The notes beneath the pieces are model-generated. The model worked only from the letters and a program-made list of their open reading frames with translations. It was not told the DNA's origin and searched no databases. From positions 1 through 64,000 of the forward strand of contig JAFTKH010000017.1 of the NCBI GenBank assembly GCA_017453365.1: a stretch of DNA of 64,000 bases. The letters are read 5' to 3'. The position numbers were made by a program, and so were the translations under genes. The DNA comes from Clostridia bacterium. GTDB lineage: Bacteria; Bacillota; Clostridia; Oscillospirales; CAG-272. Each line of letters opens with the position of its first letter. The stretch's first letter is position 1. Shown here piece after piece: positions 60,817 through 64,000 of this stretch.

Positions 60817-62316
60817 CTACTTAACCGTTATGTTCTCGAGCGAAAGACCCTCGCAGCACTGAAGAAGAAGGGTCTGCGTGCGGCTCTCGCCGCTATCTAT
60901 TGTTACGTTACGGAATTTTACGTTCTTAATGAAGTGGCCGGGGATATCGAAGCCTGCGAGATTTATCGCCTCACAGGGCTCGTGGAGCCCGTTCTTACCG
61001 TACTTCTCGGCTCTGAGGGTGAGGTTCTCGAACACACAATCCTCGAAGACGGGGACGGTGGGTGCTCCCTCTCCGTCGTCGTTATAGCCTACGGAGTGCA
61101 TAAGCACGCGTGCAAGGCTGCAATAGCTGACGTGAACGTCACGGACGTAGCCGCCGCGCTTCTTCGTAGCCTTTATCTCCACTCCGTAGAGGGAGTTAGC
61201 CATATCGCAATTCCAAATGCGGACGTCGGAAACGCCGCCCGACATCTCGCTACCGACGGTTATACCGTGGCCGAAGTGGCTGACACAGTCAAATACACGG
61301 ATATGCTCTGTGGGGCGTGCTATGATATTGCCCTCGGGATTTTTTCCGGACTTAATCGCGACGGCATCGTCTCCTGTGAAAAACTCACAGTCGAAAAGCG
61401 TACAGTTAGTCGACGAGTCGGGGTCCCAGCCGTCGCCGTTCCACACGTTTTCGGAGCGGAAGGTACAGCCGTGTGTCACTATATTATCCGAGTATATCAT
61501 ATGAACGTTCCAGCTCGCGCCGTGCATAATTCCGATGCCGGAGATAACGACGTCGCGCGCGCAGCTCATATTGATGAGGCGCGGACGGGGTCTGCCGGGG
61601 ATTGTCATCGAGTTCTCGCACTCCTTCACCTTATCGCCGAGAGATTTTATGTAGTCGGCGAGCAGAACCCGCTCGACCTCGATTACGTTCTCCGCGAGAG
61701 TCCTGCCGCCGCCGTGCACGCAGCCCTCTCCCCATATTTTCACTCGCTCACAGGTACAACCGGCATTTCTGTCCAGCCTGCCGACGTTAAGGAGAGCGGC
61801 GTAGCACATCATCTCGATGCCCTCAAAGCGGCTCTTTATCTTCGGCTCATAGTCCTTCACACACTCTGTACCGTGGAGCACCGCTCCGCGCTCGAGGTAG
61901 AGCTCTGTATCAGAGTGCAAAAAGAGCGAGCCCGTCATAAAGTCGCCCTCGGGAAGATATACGTAGTCATCCTTCGTGCAGTCGTCGAGCGCGCGCTGAA
62001 GAGCTTTAGTATTAAGGGTGGCGCCGTCGCCTACGGCAAAATAGGGGGCAGCGGTGACGTCTATTCTATTTTTTTCTCTCTCGGTGGTACACTGCTTCGC
62101 GCCGACGAGCACCTCACGGCCGCTCTTGCTTCTCATAAACACGAAGACGCTGTATTTTGTATTGGGTACGAGGCCCGTCAGCTCGTAATGGCATTTATAG
62201 GTATCTGCAACCTCACGGTCATCGACCTGTATTATGTAGCGCGAGCCGTCCTCGTATGCATCGGGGAGCTCCCAATAGAGCACAAGCTTTTCTCTGTAGG
62301 GTATACAATTTATCAT
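60817..62316 (-). CDS. Glycoside hydrolase family 28 (polygalacturonase-type) with N-terminal FN3-like domain
   Basis: A 499-residue enzyme. Residues ~1-85 look like a fibronectin-III domain (KLVLYWELPDA, YELTGLVPNTKYSVFV). The rest is a GH28 right-handed beta-helix with NGDGWDPDSSTN (first catalytic Asp), TGDDAVAIKSG (Asp pair) and FGHGITVGSE (GHG); the usual RIK reads EIK. It should hydrolyse galacturonan or rhamnogalacturonan pieces. There is no signal peptide, so it works inside on imported pectin oligomers. The start overlaps the AraC stop (ATGA). Confidence 0.92.
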   Translation of the reverse strand: MINCIPYREKLVLYWELPDAYEDGSRYIIQVDDREVADTYKCHYELTGLVPNTKYSVFVFMRSKSGREVLVGAKQCTTEREKNRIDVTAAPYFAVGDGATLNTKALQRALDDCTKDDYVYLPEGDFMTGSLFLHSDTELYLERGAVLHGTECVKDYEPKIKSRFEGIEMMCYAALLNVGRLDRNAGCTCERVKIWGEGCVHGGGRTLAENVIEVERVLLADYIKSLGDKVKECENSMTIPGRPRPRLINMSCARDVVISGIGIMHGASWNVHMIYSDNIVTHGCTFRSENVWNGDGWDPDSSTNCTLFDCEFFTGDDAVAIKSGKNPEGNIIARPTEHIRVFDCVSHFGHGITVGSEMSGGVSDVRIWNCDMANSLYGVEIKATKKRGGYVRDVHVSYCSLARVLMHSVGYNDDGEGAPTVPVFEDCVFENLTLRAEKYGKNGLHEPCEAINLAGFDIPGHFIKNVKFRNVTIDSGESRTQTLLLQCCEGLSLENITVK

Positions 62317-63206
62317 TTTGAGTTATTTTCCTTTTTCTCTTTCATCTTACGCTTATAGTCAGAGGGAGATATTCCCATTTTGGCTATAAACGCTTTTCTA
62401 AAACTATCGTATCTGTTATAGTTCGACATTTCTGCTATTTTTGTCAGGGTATATTCATCACTCTCCATAAGGCGCGCCGCCTTTGTAATACGGATATCCG
62501 CAAGGCGCTCGGAGAAGCTCATATTGTAAGCGTTCTTCACTATTCTCTGTATATTTCGTGTGCTCATCTTCAGCTCCTCGGAGAGCGAGGCGAGCGTACA
62601 GTCGGGCAGACCCATAAAGTCGTCTATGAGTATTGCAACGACAAGGTCGTTCGAAAGAGCAGTCGATTTATAAGAATAAAGCGGAACGCTATCGCCTGCG
62701 CGTCCTCGAGCGGAACGCAGCATTTCTATAAAGAGCCCTTCGAGAAGATGCTTTATGAGCAGCGAGGCATAGAGAGGATTAGGCTCCGTTTCATTGATAA
62801 AATCCTCGCAAAAGCGCCCGAAGGTCTTATTTTTCAGAACGGTTACACGGGAAAGACCCGAGAGCAGCTTATCGAGTATAGGAAATACCTTATCTCCCCC
62901 TCTTGCCGTATCCTTCACCTGACGGCAGGTAAATCGGACGGTCATAGCGCAGACCTCTCCCTCTCCCGTCAGCTCAACGCTATGCTCCTTATGCGGCGGG
63001 ACAAGTATCAGTGAATTTTTCACTATTCTGTACCTCTCGCCGTCAGCGAAAACGTAGCCCGTCCCCTGCGAGAACGCAAAGAGCTCGTACTGAGAGTGGC
63101 TATGCGGTGTGGCAACGTACGGCGCCTCTCTAAATCTGCCGTAGACAGAGGTTATACGGACGTCGTTCCAGACGAAATCCTTCTCATTCATCGCTCGCTT
63201 TTCCAC
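62313..63206 (-). CDS. AraC-family transcriptional regulator
   Basis: A 297-residue regulator with an N-terminal cupin sugar-sensing domain (PHSHSQYELFAFSQGTGY) and a C-terminal double HTH (CTLASLSEELKMSTRNIQRIV and YTLTKIAEMSNYNRYDSFRKAF). It is co-translated with the pectinase gene, so it very likely activates that operon in response to a pectin breakdown product. Start is GTG 63206, exactly six bases after GGAGG; the ATG five codons on lacks a ribosome site. Confidence 0.92.
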   Translation of the reverse strand: MEKRAMNEKDFVWNDVRITSVYGRFREAPYVATPHSHSQYELFAFSQGTGYVFADGERYRIVKNSLILVPPHKEHSVELTGEGEVCAMTVRFTCRQVKDTARGGDKVFPILDKLLSGLSRVTVLKNKTFGRFCEDFINETEPNPLYASLLIKHLLEGLFIEMLRSARGRAGDSVPLYSYKSTALSNDLVVAILIDDFMGLPDCTLASLSEELKMSTRNIQRIVKNAYNMSFSERLADIRITKAARLMESDEYTLTKIAEMSNYNRYDSFRKAFIAKMGISPSDYKRKMKEKKENNSK

Positions 63207-63234
63207 GTCGGTCCTCCAACACAGTTTTTATTTA

Positions 63235-63263
63235 ATTATACAGTAAACCTCGAATAATGTCAA
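63235..63263 (-). promoter_or_regulatory. Consensus promoter of the AraC-GH28 operon
   Basis: Reverse-strand TTGACA (63258-63263), 17-base spacer, TATAAT (63235-63240). Confidence 0.88.
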
Positions 63264-63341
63264 TTAAGGGAGGGGCGTTTTTTTGTGTTTTAACTGTGAC
63301 TATCACGACCAAATACTCCTAAAAAGTGGCGCAATAGTAAG

Positions 63342-63371
63342 TTGACCTATATATGAGTTGTAGGTTAAAAT
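63342..63371 (+). promoter_or_regulatory. Possible promoter of the CapA-like gene
   Basis: TTGACC (63342-63347), 18-base spacer, TAAAAT (63366-63371). Confidence 0.55.
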
Positions 63372-63395
63372 AAAATAAAAAAGGCAGGAGCAATT

Positions 63396-64000
63396 ATGAA
63401 AACACTTTTACTCGGCGACCTCTCGCCTACAGCGGATATCGAGCCGATATTCGAACGGCAGGATATGGAGGCTCTCTTTCGAGATACGCTCCCTCTATTT
63501 TCGGGAAACGATATAAATTTCGTTAACGTTGAGTGCGCCATAACCGATTCGGACGCTGCAATAGAAAAATTCGGCCCGCCGCTCAAAACAGGCAGAAGCA
63601 CTGCTTCGTGCTTAAAGAAGCTCGGTGTAAACGTCGCGGGACTCTCAAACAATCATATTTTCGACTACGGCTGCCGCGGCGCTCTCGATACTATGAAGGC
63701 GCTCACCGAGGAAGGTATAGAATTCACCGGCTTCGGTGAGAATTACGAGGATTCGCGCCGCGACTACATATTCGAGAAGGACGGGGAGAAGATAGCGATA
63801 CTCGCCGTATGCGAGCACGAATATTCCTACGCTCTTGACAACAGAATGGGCGCGCGGCCCTTCGATGAGTTCGACACTGTCGTGGATATCAGAAAGGCAA
63901 GCGAGAGAGCCGACAGAGTAATAGTAATCTATCACGGCGGCAAGGAGCATTGCAGATACCCTTCCCCAAGGCTCAGACGCGCCTGCCGCGCTATGGTAAA
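63396..64000 (+). CDS. CapA-family metallophosphatase-like protein, 3' end cut by the window
   Basis: The first ~201 residues of a CapA/poly-gamma-glutamate-synthesis-type protein: GDLSPTAD near the N-terminus, FVNVECAITD, and LSNNHIFDYGCRGALDTM, the usual calcineurin-like motifs. It continues with a conserved IVIYHGGKEH. In known systems CapA helps make or release poly-gamma-glutamate; many clostridial homologues have unknown roles. AGGAG lies before ATG 63396. Its end is outside the window. Confidence 0.9.
   Translation, partial: MKTLLLGDLSPTADIEPIFERQDMEALFRDTLPLFSGNDINFVNVECAITDSDAAIEKFGPPLKTGRSTASCLKKLGVNVAGLSNNHIFDYGCRGALDTMKALTEEGIEFTGFGENYEDSRRDYIFEKDGEKIAILAVCEHEYSYALDNRMGARPFDEFDTVVDIRKASERADRVIVIYHGGKEHCRYPSPRLRRACRAMV

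Noticed and set aside
60817-62358. Long forward-strand open frame through the GH28/AraC region
   Set aside because: The reverse strand encodes clear GH28 motifs and the coupled AraC gene; the forward frame has no domain match or ribosome site.

Overview
The window is chromosomal DNA from an anaerobic, Gram-positive, spore-forming Clostridia-type bacterium, probably an uncultured gut or rumen relative of Ruminococcaceae/Oscillospirales. Support comes from an alpha/beta small acid-soluble spore protein, a SpoIVFB-like M50 protease, a trimeric [FeFe]-hydrogenase with an accessory HydS-like hydrogenase, the archaeal/eukaryal-type prolyl-tRNA synthetase, AGGAGG-type ribosome sites and many TTGACA-17-TATAAT promoters. 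No phage, IS element or CRISPR array was seen. The species assignment is inference.

Layout. 1-6.5 kb: outward promoter at the left edge, spore protein, DUF92/phytol-kinase-like membrane protein, small beta protein, gpmI and a second GyrB-like topoisomerase subunit. 6.6-8.1 kb: YfcE-type phosphodiesterase and a D-amino-acid aminotransferase. 8.2-16.5 kb: one ten-gene operon from a consensus promoter to a terminator. It encodes HydC, HydB and HydA plus, between them, two DRTGG proteins, two HATPase proteins, a PHP protein, a HydS-like hydrogenase and a [2Fe-2S] protein. 16.5-24.6 kb: housekeeping genes (HD hydrolase, RluA synthase, ligA, aspartate aminotransferase, proS, divergent biotin ligase) and a probable 6S RNA at 18.3-18.5 kb.

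24.7-36.2 kb: an LRR lipoprotein, M50 protease, a complete potABCD polyamine transporter, a radical SAM protein, dCMP deaminase, AlaX, another RluA synthase and an ECF S component. 36.3-41.1 kb: a 1,607-residue MBG-repeat surface protein whose cytosolic tail resembles ribosomal protein uL15. 41.3-44.3 kb: FTR-like protein with thioredoxin, acyl-ACP thioesterase, a small protein behind a structured leader, and an SDR. 44.2-45.6 kb: LURP-one and transglutaminase-like genes co-transcribed with the SDR.

45.7-57.2 kb: a cell-surface region. It holds a giant polysaccharide-deacetylase protein, two overlooked small peptides, a secreted phosphodiesterase with LamG domains and its intracellular twin. 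The peptides share a DVITTSG core, and one shares a WDLPWD C-terminus with the giant protein. This is the most likely undescribed system in the window. 57.4-64 kb: DeoR regulator, tRNA-Ser(CGA), an AraC-GH28 operon followed by a GH31 gene, and a truncated CapA gene.

Functionally the window joins H2 metabolism with a built-in sensory module, polyamine uptake, RNA modification and plant-polysaccharide use. Start codons were chosen by ribosome-site spacing, so several genes begin downstream of the longest possible frame. Domain positions are approximate.
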